From the NCBI GenBank assembly GCA_900555085.1, contig USJU01000037.1, forward strand, positions 1 to 13,005: a stretch of DNA of 13,005 nt, in the 5' to 3' direction. The translations under genes and the position numbers were made by a program. This document shows, in pieces, positions 6,051-13,005 of this stretch. This DNA comes from an uncultured Clostridium sp. Lineage in GTDB: Bacteria > Bacillota > Clostridia > TANB77 > CAG-508. Each line of letters begins with the position of its first letter. Position 1 is the stretch's first letter. The notes beneath the pieces were generated by a model. The model saw only the letters and a list, made by a program, of their open reading frames with translations. It did no database searches and had not been told where the DNA came from.

Positions 6051-7436
6051 ATGCCAAATATAGATTTAATAAAAAAATATAATAGAGTACATATGTTAGG
6101 TATTGGTGGAGTAAGTATGAGCGGTATCGCCGAAATTTTAAATAATTTTGGCGTTACTGTTACTGGTTCAGATATGAATGATTCTGAAATTATACATAAA
6201 CTTATTTCTAATAATATTAAAGTTACAATTGGCCACAACTTAGAAGATTTATCTAAGGCTGAAGCAGTTATTTACTCTGCAGCTATAAAAGATACTGACC
6301 CAGAAATGGTTAAAGCAAAAGAATTGAATATTCCAACTATAGAAAGATGTGACTTTTTAGGAATGCTAACTAAAGCTTTTGAAAATACTATTGGAGTTTC
6401 TGGAACTCATGGAAAAACTACTACAACATCTATGGTTTCTTTATGTTTCATAGAAGCAGGATTGGACCCAAGTATACAAGTTGGTGCTATTTTAAAAGCC
6501 ATAGATGGAAATTATAGAATTGGTAATAGTGAAAACTTTATAATTGAAGCTTGCGAATATGTTGAAAGCTTTTTAAAATTCTACCCTAAAGCTGAAATAA
6601 TTTTAAATATAGATAATGACCATTTAGATTATTTTAAAAATATAGAAAACATTCAAAAAGCATTTGCTAAATATGTAAGAATTATACCTGAAGATGGTTT
6701 ACTTGTATTAAATGGTGATGACTCTAAGTGTTTAGAACTTGCTAAAGAAACAAATGCAAAAACTTTAACATATGGTATTACAAATAAAAATACAGACTTT
6801 TTTGCTGTAAATATTGCATTTGATAATGATGGATTTCCAGAATTTGATGTATATAAAGAGCAAAAATTCTATGATAGATTTAAACTTTATGTACCAGGAA
6901 TGCATAATATTTTAAATGCTTTAGCATGTATTTCTTTGTGCGATTCTTATGGTATTTCAAATGCAACTATAAAAACAGCTTTAACAAAATTTAGAGGTGC
7001 TAATAGACGTTTTGAATATAAAGGAAAAGTAAACGGTTCTAGTATTTTTGATGATTATGGTCATCATCCAACAGAAATTTTAGCAACAGCTAAGGCTTTA
7101 ATGAATAAAAAATATAATAAATCTTGGGTTGTTTTTCAACCACACACATATAGTAGAACAGCTAATTTACTTGAAGATTTTGCTCATAGTTTATTAAATT
7201 TTGATAACATTATTGTTGTTGATATTTATGCTGCAAGAGAAAAAAATACTTACAATATCTCTTCTAAAGATTTAGTAGATAAACTAGTTTCCTTTGGGGC
7301 AAATGCAAAATATATTCCAGAATTTAATGAAACTGTTGAATATTTAAAGCAAAATGTTAAAGAAAATGATATAGTTCTAACTCTAGGAGCTGGTACTGTT
7401 ACAAAAATAGGACCAATGTTAAAAGATGCAGATTAA
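6051..7436 (+). CDS. murC: UDP-N-acetylmuramate--L-alanine ligase MurC
   Basis: Cytoplasmic ATP-dependent ligase that adds L-alanine to UDP-MurNAc, the first amino acid of the peptidoglycan stem peptide. The 461 residues match the family. In order: an N-terminal nucleotide-sugar domain with LGIGGVSMSGIAE at about 16-28; the ATP loop SGTHGKTTTTSM at 117-128; EACEYVESF near 166-174; NIDNDHLDYF near 186-195; GMHNILNALA near 284-293; and the C-terminal ligase domain with DDYGHHPTEI at 335-344, QPHTYSRT near 364-371 and LGAGTV near 446-451. The start is ATG at 6051, behind GGAGGT at good spacing. It is the only plus-strand gene. It converges on the coiled-coil gene, and the two stop codons overlap inside a shared hairpin (7423-7449) followed by seven T residues. 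Confidence 0.97.
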   Translation: MPNIDLIKKYNRVHMLGIGGVSMSGIAEILNNFGVTVTGSDMNDSEIIHKLISNNIKVTIGHNLEDLSKAEAVIYSAAIKDTDPEMVKAKELNIPTIERCDFLGMLTKAFENTIGVSGTHGKTTTTSMVSLCFIEAGLDPSIQVGAILKAIDGNYRIGNSENFIIEACEYVESFLKFYPKAEIILNIDNDHLDYFKNIENIQKAFAKYVRIIPEDGLLVLNGDDSKCLELAKETNAKTLTYGITNKNTDFFAVNIAFDNDGFPEFDVYKEQKFYDRFKLYVPGMHNILNALACISLCDSYGISNATIKTALTKFRGANRRFEYKGKVNGSSIFDDYGHHPTEILATAKALMNKKYNKSWVVFQPHTYSRTANLLEDFAHSLLNFDNIIVVDIYAAREKNTYNISSKDLVDKLVSFGANAKYIPEFNETVEYLKQNVKENDIVLTLGAGTVTKIGPMLKDAD

Positions 7437-7449
7437 TTCTCTGCATCTT
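7423..7449. terminator. Shared hairpin holding both stop codons of the convergent pair
   Basis: A 10-bp stem, AAGATGCAGA (7423-7432) with TCTGCATCTT (7440-7449), and a 7-base loop TTAATTC. On the plus strand it is followed by C and seven T residues, a good murC terminator. On the minus strand it is followed by four T residues, weaker. The loop contains TTAA, which gives TAA stops on both strands (7434-7436 plus, 7433-7435 minus). The stem is coding for both proteins. Confidence 0.85.
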
Positions 7450-9232
7450 CTTTTTTTGTATATCCTAAAATTTGATTTATACTATTTAAAGATTTTTCTA
7501 AATTACTTGTTTCTAATTTAGCATTTCTTAATTTGTTCAACATTTCTTCCAAGCTTTGATTATATACTGGTTCTGCTGCAATTTTTTCTTCCACAGCTAC
7601 TTCAGAATATATATTATTTTTATTATTTTCAATAGGTATTTCATACATTATTTTATTTGTAGTTGTAGTATCTTTTTTCTTACTTGTAGATGCTGTTTTC
7701 TTTTTAGCAGTAGTCGTTTTCTTTTTAATTTCTGTTTTATTTTCTTGTATTTTTTCTTTAGCTTTACTATTGCTTTCAATTAGCTTAAGTTTGTTTTCAA
7801 TAATTTTATTGTATTTAGCTTCCATAGTTTTCATTTTTTTGTTAATAATTTTTTCTATTTCTTTTTCTTGCAATTGACTGAAGGTTGTAATATTTTCATA
7901 CTTATCTTCCATATTTTTTACAATTTCTAAAACTGCTTGATTTTGTTTTTCCATGCCGTTTACTATATTTGAAATTTTTTCAATATCTTCAATAAAATTA
8001 ACTTTTTCTAAAACATTTAATCTTTCTTGTATTTTTTGTAACTTTTCATCATTTTCTAATTTGCTATTATTTATTAATTCCTTAATATTTGTAATTTCAC
8101 TATTTATATTTTTTATATCTTTCCCATAGTTAAATTCTTTTATCAAATTACTAATATTATTTATATTTTCTTGTTGCTTTGTAAATTCTTTTATTAAATC
8201 GTTTTGTTTTTTTGTATTTTCTTGCTGTTTTTCTTTTTCAACACTTATTTTATTATTTATTTTTTCAATTTCCTCATGAAAATTAAATTTTTTTATTTCA
8301 GATTGAAAACTTTTTTCTAATTCTATTTTACTATTGCTTATATTTTTATCTACTTCAGTTTTTAATTCTTCAAATTCGTTTTGTAATGAATTTTCAACCA
8401 TTTGAATCTTATTTTCATTATATTCATTTTGATTTTCAAAGTATTCTTTAAAATCTCTTATTTTTTCTTCAAATTGTCCAATTGTTTCAATATAATTTAA
8501 TTTTGTAATTTCTTTTTCTATTTTAGTCTCTAATGATTTTTTTACATCTTTTATTTCTTTAATATTTTTTTCATATTCTGAATCGCTATATTTTTCAATA
8601 TTTTGTATGTTTTTGTTTATGTTTTTTATTGTTTCATCATAGTTTAATTTTTTTATTTTTTCATCTATTAAAATTTTTATATTTTCTATTTGTTCATTAA
8701 TTTCTTTTCTATCTGCTTCTAAGGCTTTTATTGTTTTCTCTTGTTTGCCTATAGCAGTTCTGCTTCTTCCATATTTTGCAATTTCCTCTAATTTCATTTT
8801 TAAGTCTTCTATATATTTTTCAGTACTTTTAGCTTTTTCTTTTTCAGTTATTTTAGTTTCTTCTAAAATTTTATTTATTTCGTTTGCAGTTTCTTCACTT
8901 AATTTTTCTAGTTTTTCTTTTTCCTCATTAATTTTATTTTCTATTTCTACTCGTACTTCAAATGAAATTTTATCTAACTCCAATTTCATTTTTTTATCAT
9001 CTATTGAATTGCTAACTAAGTCATCTAACTGTTTTTTTATTTTTTCTAATTCAATATTATATTTATTATTATTTAAATCTTCACCAAAACTCAAAGATAA
9101 ACAGTCTTCAATTTTATTTATATTTGACTGTAAATCTTCTATTTTCATATCAAATGTTTTTTTTTGATATAAAAATATTTTTTCAATATCTTGTTTTTTT
9201 ATATATTCTTCTAAATTTGGCTTTAATTTCAT
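7433..9232 (-). CDS. Long coiled-coil protein of unknown function with five K-x-N-[YF] repeats
   Basis: I do not recognise a family. The 599 residues are almost all Lys/Glu/Asn/Ile heptad-like coiled coil with no signal peptide or membrane segment, so a cytoplasmic filament, scaffold or SMC-like rod is plausible. A short conspicuous segment GRSRTAIGKQ sits near 155-164. The motif [KE]-[LFV]-N-[YF]-x-[EK]-[ED]-I recurs five times, with its Asn at about 197, 246, 317, 368 and 412. Near 502-521 is a Lys/Thr/Ala tail (KKKTTTAKKKTASTSKKK) like the basic tails of histone-H1-like proteins. A final segment (about 555-595) contains another short helix pair. The start is ATG at 9232, behind GGAG with 6 bases spacing. 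A frame-compatible ATG at 9244 overlaps that ribosome site and is less likely. It overlaps murC by 4 bases. Confidence 0.8.
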   Translation of the reverse strand: MKLKPNLEEYIKKQDIEKIFLYQKKTFDMKIEDLQSNINKIEDCLSLSFGEDLNNNKYNIELEKIKKQLDDLVSNSIDDKKMKLELDKISFEVRVEIENKINEEKEKLEKLSEETANEINKILEETKITEKEKAKSTEKYIEDLKMKLEEIAKYGRSRTAIGKQEKTIKALEADRKEINEQIENIKILIDEKIKKLNYDETIKNINKNIQNIEKYSDSEYEKNIKEIKDVKKSLETKIEKEITKLNYIETIGQFEEKIRDFKEYFENQNEYNENKIQMVENSLQNEFEELKTEVDKNISNSKIELEKSFQSEIKKFNFHEEIEKINNKISVEKEKQQENTKKQNDLIKEFTKQQENINNISNLIKEFNYGKDIKNINSEITNIKELINNSKLENDEKLQKIQERLNVLEKVNFIEDIEKISNIVNGMEKQNQAVLEIVKNMEDKYENITTFSQLQEKEIEKIINKKMKTMEAKYNKIIENKLKLIESNSKAKEKIQENKTEIKKKTTTAKKKTASTSKKKDTTTTNKIMYEIPIENNKNNIYSEVAVEEKIAAEPVYNQSLEEMLNKLRNAKLETSNLEKSLNSINQILGYTKKEDAEN

Positions 9233-9265
9233 ATAATTCTCCATAATTTTTTATTTTTCACAATT

Positions 9266-9294
9266 ATTTTATACTTTTTTTACTAAAAAATCAA
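9266..9294 (-). promoter_or_regulatory. Possible promoter of the coiled-coil gene
   Basis: On the minus strand TTGATT (9289-9294), 17 bases, then TAAAAT (9266-9271). The hexamers are imperfect and the region is nearly all A/T, so this is tentative. It would start transcription near 9259, between the spoIVB stop at 9322 and the gene start at 9232. Read-through from spoIVB is the alternative. Confidence 0.4.
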
Positions 9295-9321
9295 TTAATT
9301 TTTTAAATGAATTGTAATTTT

Positions 9322-10558
9322 TTATTCAATTGTTCTCATTTGCTTTAACATCATATCTCCAAACACTGCATATCCTTCTGTTGAATTGTTTACTAATACG
9401 TGTGTTATTGCTCCAATAAATTTTCCATTTTGTATTATCGGACTTCCACTCATTCCTTGTATTATTCCTCCTGTTTTTTCTATTAATTTTTCATCTGTTA
9501 CACTTATTAACATACTTTTATTATTTGAATTATTGTTATAATATATTTTATCTATATTTATTTTGTATTCTTGTGGTCCACTGTTATCTAAAGAGCATAA
9601 AATAGTTGCTTCTCCTGTTTTTATTTCATTTCTATTTGCAACTTCATATATTTTACTTGTATCTATATTTAAAGCATTTGGATTATTTATTTTTCCATAT
9701 ATTCCAAAAAAGGTATTTTTATTTATTTCGCCTATAGATGTTCCATTTTCTATACTTCCCTTTATTTCTCCTGGTTTTCCATTTTCTCCTTTTGTAATAG
9801 ATAGTATTTTGCTTGTTACTAATTCTCCTTTTCCAATATTTATTAATTTATTCGTATCTACATCTAAAATTCCATGCCCCAATGCTGCAAATTCTTTTGT
9901 TTCTGGCTCATAAAATGTTATAGTTCCAACTCCGTGCTGCAGCATCTCGTACCCATAATCCTAATTTATACTCATTTTTTGCTGTTTCTACTGGTAATAC
10001 ACTTGTCTGCTTTTCTTCTCCTTCTCTAACATATTTTATATTAACAGATTTTCCTTCACACCTATTTACATTTTTTATTAAATCTGCTGTACAAGTTATT
10101 GCGCTGCTATTAATTTCTACAATCATATCGCCTTCTTCTATTCCAGTATTTTCATATGGTTTATATTTTATATTATCTACTCCTTCAATTTCACTCATTC
10201 CAACAATAAGTACACCATTTGTATATAATTTAGCTCCAATAGAATTTCCGCAAACTACAACACTCTGTTTTGGTATAACATTTACATTAATATCTTTTAA
10301 TTTTAAATTTGCGATATTAACAGATAAATTGTAAGTTCCAGATTCATTATAATTATTTTCTTGCAATTTGTTATCTTCAATATCATCCGAAACGGTTGTA
10401 GCAAGTTCATTAGAGATATTTATTCCAAAAATAGTCGGTATACTTAAATTATCTCCTTCAAATAAAATAACACTGCTTGGAATAGAATCTAAACAATTTA
10501 TATAAACAAAAATAATGGTTAAACTAATTATTAATAACATTTTTTTGAAAGTTTTCAT
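9322..10558 (-). pseudogene. spoIVB: spoIVB (S55 sporulation serine peptidase), split by a single-base frameshift
   Basis: SpoIVB is secreted from the forespore into the space between the spore membranes. There it cleaves SpoIVFA, releasing the block on sigma-K processing. Two frames overlap: 10558-9908 carries an N-terminal signal/anchor (about 5-22) and a PDZ domain (about 95-195); 9945-9322 carries the peptidase domain. Skipping one base (G at 9934, plus strand) joins ...GLWVRDAAA to GVGTITFYEP, the expected family continuation, giving 411 residues (B. subtilis about 426). In the joined protein His228 (ALGHGI) and Ser370 (GMSGSP) are 142 apart, the same spacing as B. subtilis His236/Ser378 as I recall them. 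Asp355 and Thr385 fall at the other expected positions. The rest of both frames is intact, so the lesion is recent, a sequencing/assembly error, or a recoding site. The start is ATG 10558 behind TAGGAG. Confidence 0.9.
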
Positions 10559-10600
10559 TACACTACTCTCCTATGTATTATTAAATTTAGTTTAACCATT
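10514..10600 (-). promoter_or_regulatory. 14-bp inverted repeat enclosing the spoIVB ribosome site and start
   Basis: AATGGTTAAACTAA at 10514-10527 (inside spoIVB codons about 11-15) is the exact reverse complement of 10587-10600 in the leader. In mRNA they could pair, placing the ribosome site (TAGGAG) and ATG in a 59-base loop. It may control spoIVB translation. No clear sigma-F/G or sigma-A promoter could be picked out in the short A/T-rich gap 10559-10629. Confidence 0.4.
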
Positions 10601-10629
10601 TTTTTATTTTTAATGAAATAAATTAAAAA

Positions 10630-12111
10630 TTATTCTGTTCCAAAATTTAATGATTTATAATTTACATACCTTTCTCTATATAATGCTTTATAATATGCTT
10701 TTTTTACATCTGGTGATGCATTTTCTATCGCTTCCTCAATAGATGAATATGTATTTGAAGATGTAACAATACACTCATAACAGCTTGTTAAAAAACCACT
10801 GGTTCTATTGTGGTGCATATAATAATATTTTTCTTCTGTATTTCCTGTATTACTATTAAGCCCTGTATATTTTTTTCTTAAAAAAGTTGTATTTCTATAA
10901 GCTCCTAATATAGCATCCCAATTTTGACTATCCTTACAGGTTATTTTGTGATATTTATTTCTATTAATAATATATATTTCATTAGGGTTTACAAATTCTC
11001 TACTTTGTGTGTTTGTTACAACACTATAACCTCTATAATATTTATTTTTTAAAGGCAAACCTTGCATAAATGAAATTAAACTAACATTATTTATTATTTT
11101 ATCCCACTCTGTTTCTTCTAATTCAGGCATTTGAAATTCATCTATATTACCTTTATAATTTGCAAGTGTTGCTTGTAAATTAGTTGTTATTGAATTTTTT
11201 ATAACTTGTCTTCTATGCTCGTTAAATTCACTTGAATAATTGTCTGGATTATTTTCTTCACTTATTTTTAAATAATTTGCAATACTTCCTAAATTTTGAT
11301 TAACCCATTCTGTAAAATTATTTGACTCTTTGATATATTTTTTTGCACTTTCGTCTCCTATGCTACTATTTAGTTGCTGTATAATTTTTTGATTAGTTAC
11401 TTTTTGTAATTTTCCTGTTGTAGAATAATCATACCATTCACTATTTAAACAATAATATTTATTAATTCTATTATTTTCTCCTTTTAAATATTTGTATGAC
11501 ACTTGATAATTTATTTTATTATTATAATCTATATTATCTTTTAGTTGTTCACTTTCATTAATACTTTGAGAATCAGATAATAAATAACCAGATTTTGTAA
11601 CATATTTTGTTTCTCCACTTTCTTTAACATATCCTGCTACCATTATATAACTATCTAATGTATATGAAACTGTTACATCTACATTATCTCCTTTTATATG
11701 TTCTGTGTAATAAACATATGGTTTTAAACCATATTCTTTTTGTCCATTATTATCATATGATGTATAAATATAATATCCATCATATAATGTATATACTAAA
11801 CATGGAATGTATCCTTTCAAGTCTTCTTCTGTATAACCACTAACTCCCATAGATGATGCCATTGAATTGTAAAATGAATTTACAGATGCATTTACATCTC
11901 TTATTTTTTCTGTTGCTATATTTTCAGTTGTACTATTACTTTCATTTAACTGAAATGCTTTTATTGCATCATATGTTGCATTATTTAATTTTGTATCATA
12001 TTCAGATTGCAATGTAATTGTAGAAATTTCTGTTTTAATGTATTGGGATACAACCATTGTTATCGGCAACATGATTATTATAAATATTACAGTTAGAGTT
12101 TGTAGTTTCAT
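10630..12111 (-). CDS. Exported Tyr/Asn-rich protein with N-terminal anchor, Tad pseudopilin-like
   Basis: A 493-residue protein with one hydrophobic segment at about 6-23 (TVIFIIIMLPITMVVSQYI). It is followed at once by an amphipathic helix (IKTEISTITLQSEYDTKL) and a long polar extracytoplasmic region rich in Tyr, Asn, Ser and Thr. This plan, plus the short TadE-like neighbour upstream, resembles minor pseudopilins of Tad/Flp-type pilus clusters in Clostridia. No domain can be named with certainty. Two nearby cysteines (SCYEC, about residue 440) could form a disulfide. The start is ATG at 12111 behind AAAGGA. It lies 57 bases after the 12169 stop with a hairpin in the gap, so it is probably the distal gene of the same operon with reduced transcription. 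No clear terminator follows before spoIVB. Confidence 0.7.
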   Translation of the reverse strand: MKLQTLTVIFIIIMLPITMVVSQYIKTEISTITLQSEYDTKLNNATYDAIKAFQLNESNSTTENIATEKIRDVNASVNSFYNSMASSMGVSGYTEEDLKGYIPCLVYTLYDGYYIYTSYDNNGQKEYGLKPYVYYTEHIKGDNVDVTVSYTLDSYIMVAGYVKESGETKYVTKSGYLLSDSQSINESEQLKDNIDYNNKINYQVSYKYLKGENNRINKYYCLNSEWYDYSTTGKLQKVTNQKIIQQLNSSIGDESAKKYIKESNNFTEWVNQNLGSIANYLKISEENNPDNYSSEFNEHRRQVIKNSITTNLQATLANYKGNIDEFQMPELEETEWDKIINNVSLISFMQGLPLKNKYYRGYSVVTNTQSREFVNPNEIYIINRNKYHKITCKDSQNWDAILGAYRNTTFLRKKYTGLNSNTGNTEEKYYYMHHNRTSGFLTSCYECIVTSSNTYSSIEEAIENASPDVKKAYYKALYRERYVNYKSLNFGTE

Positions 12112-12142
12112 AGACTTTTTCCTTTCGTTTTATAACAACAAA

Positions 12143-12159
12143 GCCCTTATAAAAAGGGC
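12143..12159 (-). terminator. Intercistronic hairpin between the two pseudopilin-like genes
   Basis: GCCCTT (12143-12148) and AAGGGC (12154-12159) form a stem with a 5-base loop, lengthened by weaker AACAA.../...TTGTT pairing on either side. On the minus strand the stem is followed by TTTGTTGTT. It lies 10 bases after the stop of the upstream gene and about 30 before the next start. It is best read as a partial terminator setting the ratio of the two products, or as a true terminator if a downstream promoter was missed. Confidence 0.65.
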
Positions 12160-12168
12160 ATTTTTTTG

Positions 12169-12696
12169 TTATTTATTTGAACCATTTGATGTTACAATTC
12201 CTGAATGAGATGCAGCTATTGAAGAAGTATTATTTCCAGCTATTCTATACAAGAAATTTCTTAATGTTTGAGCTATTGTTGTATTTGTATTTAAAGCTTT
12301 TACAGTAACTATATCTCCCTCTTTTAATGTTTTTTTATTACTACTTTTTAATTCATTTAATACTTGTGTTGTATATTGTGTATAATAAATATTTTCACCT
12401 ATTTTTGTTTGATCTGTTTGTGTAGTTTTTACTCCTGGGTTTTCATCTAACACTTGTACTTCCATTTGTACATCAAATGTGTTTCCAGTAGAATTTATTG
12501 TTTGAATATATTTATCATATGAATTCAATGTTATTTTTCCTGTTGAACGTATATTTTCAACAAATTCTGTTGTTGCATTTTGAACAGATAATTGAGATGT
12601 ATTATCACTATTTTCTGATACTGTTAATAGTGGAAATACAAACATCAAAACTGCTGCTAAAACAATTACTACAACAGTAATTAGTGAATCTCCCAT
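12169..12696 (-). CDS. TadE-like pseudopilin, small exported protein
   Basis: A 175-residue protein opening with MGDSLITVVVIVLAAVLMFVFPLL: a very short cytoplasmic tip, one strong membrane segment at about 5-24, then a helix (SVQNATTEFVENIRSTGKIT) and an extracytoplasmic domain rich in Thr, Asn and Gln. This is the usual layout of TadE/TadG-type pseudopilins and related small proteins in clostridial pilus clusters. The assignment rests on architecture only. The start chosen is ATG at 12696, about 8 bases after AAGGAGG. A TTG at 12702 would lie only 2 bases from the ribosome site. Upstream are a REP-like palindrome and the terminator of the previous gene; no clear -35/-10 pair was found. The next gene (10630-12111) is likely co-transcribed through a leaky hairpin. 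Confidence 0.75.
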   Translation of the reverse strand: MGDSLITVVVIVLAAVLMFVFPLLTVSENSDNTSQLSVQNATTEFVENIRSTGKITLNSYDKYIQTINSTGNTFDVQMEVQVLDENPGVKTTQTDQTKIGENIYYTQYTTQVLNELKSSNKKTLKEGDIVTVKALNTNTTIAQTLRNFLYRIAGNNTSSIAASHSGIVTSNGSNK

Positions 12697-12732
12697 TTTC
12701 AAAACCTCCTTGGTTGTAATTTATATTTATAC

Positions 12733-12760
12733 GTGGGCGGACAAAGTCGTCCACCCCTAC
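12733..12760. repeat. REP-like small palindromic repeat, copy 2
   Basis: GGGCGGAC, a 6-base loop AAAGTC and GTCCACCC form a hairpin with one mismatch, followed by CCTAC. It shares stem plan, loop length, the CCCCTAC flank and orientation with copy 1 at 3905-3929. Stem bases differ in a partly compensatory way, so they are family members rather than a recent duplication. It ends about 23 bases upstream of the ribosome site of the TadE-like gene. Confidence 0.6.
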
Positions 12761-12788
12761 ATTTAATTTCATAATTAAAATTTATTCA

Positions 12789-12830
12789 AAGACAAAATAA
12801 TAATTAAAATTAAATTATTATTTTTGTCTT
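12789..12830 (-). terminator. Terminator-like hairpin after the right-edge gene
   Basis: Arms AAGACAAAATAATAATT (12789-12805) and its complement with one extra T (12813-12830) form a 17-bp A/T-rich stem with one bulge and a short loop, 10 bases after the stop of the partial gene at 12841. The length of the stem makes it notable despite low G/C. The left arm recurs exactly, in reverse complement, at 14-33. Confidence 0.6.
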
Positions 12831-12840
12831 ATATTATAAA

Positions 12841-13005
12841 TTAAATTGTAGTTTGTTTGTATGTTATGACCTTAATAGGTGTATCTGAATCTTTTGGTGG
12901 AATATTATTATCTCCACTATTATTTTCATAAGCATTATTAGTTGTATATAAACTTTCAACATAATTTTTATTGCTCATAGCTAATAAATTTTGCGCAATT
13001 GTATC
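12841..13005 (-). CDS. 3' end of an unidentified gene, cut by the window edge
   Basis: The minus strand is open from the right edge to a TAA at 12841-12843, giving the last 54 residues of a protein. It begins DTIAQNLLAMSNKNYVESLY in frame from 13005, continues through an Asn/Pro/Asp-rich stretch (NNSGDNNIPPKDSDTP) and ends IKVITYKQTTI. The composition resembles the extracytoplasmic parts of the two genes downstream, so it may belong to the same pilus-like cluster, but too little is visible to name it. A terminator-like hairpin follows. Confidence 0.65.
   Translation of the reverse strand, partial: DTIAQNLLAMSNKNYVESLYTTNNAYENNSGDNNIPPKDSDTPIKVITYKQTTI

Noticed and set aside
6023..6238. 71-residue minus-strand frame opposite the murC start
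   Set aside because: Fully overlaps conserved MurC N-terminal coding sequence and has no recognisable protein features.
8745..9167. 140-residue open frame on the plus strand opposite the coiled-coil gene
   Set aside because: Ser/Phe/Ile-rich translation typical of the antisense of Lys/Glu coiled coil. No ribosome site, and the opposite strand is clearly coding.
9908..9945. Two separate co-translated genes instead of a broken spoIVB
   Set aside because: The second frame would start inside the first without a good ribosome site, and its first residues (MLQH) are not family-like, while removing one base gives the exact expected join and catalytic spacing.
1..13005. CRISPR array, tRNA/rRNA, riboswitch, phage, toxin-antitoxin or defence genes
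   Set aside because: No regularly spaced direct repeats, no cloverleaf or conserved RNA core recognised, and no matching protein motifs on either strand.

Overview
The window looks like chromosomal DNA from a low-GC, endospore-forming Firmicute, most likely an anaerobic member of the Clostridia. The coding regions are very A/T-rich with strong AGGAGG-type ribosome sites. There are two sporulation genes (spoVG and spoIVB), a fermentative AdhE and a Gram-positive-style M23 cell-wall hydrolase. I see no rRNA, tRNA, CRISPR array, intact transposase or phage gene. All real genes run on the minus strand except murC.

Layout from left to right. At 104-2707 is adhE (bifunctional acetaldehyde/alcohol dehydrogenase) with its own near-consensus promoter. 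At 2782-3834 is an unrecognised, highly charged protein with internal helical repeats, and at 4046-5044 a membrane-anchored M23 endopeptidase with an unclear start codon. At 5205-5462 is a small TSCPD-domain protein, at 5577-5843 spoVG, and at 6051-7436 murC (plus strand, divergent from spoVG). At 7433-9232 is a long coiled-coil protein of unknown function. At 9322-10558 is spoIVB, broken by a single-base frameshift. At 10630-12111 and 12169-12696 are two exported proteins with an N-terminal membrane anchor that resemble Tad/TadE-type pseudopilins, and at 12841-13005 the 3' end of another gene.

The genes mostly sit in short units with their own promoters and hairpin terminators. SpoVG (early sporulation and septation control) has a textbook sigma-H promoter. 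MurC and the M23 protein both work on the cell wall. SpoIVB would normally act between the spore membranes to trigger late mother-cell sigma-K, but as written its reading frame is split. The two pseudopilin-like genes probably continue an operon beyond the right edge.

Most interesting: the spoIVB frameshift; a five-fold repeated K-[LFV]-N-[YF] motif in the coiled-coil protein; a hairpin that provides the 3' coding ends, overlapping stop codons and probable terminator of the convergent murC/coiled-coil pair; a 14-bp inverted repeat enclosing the spoIVB ribosome site; and three small palindromic dispersed elements. I see no clear evidence of a new defence or mobile system here.
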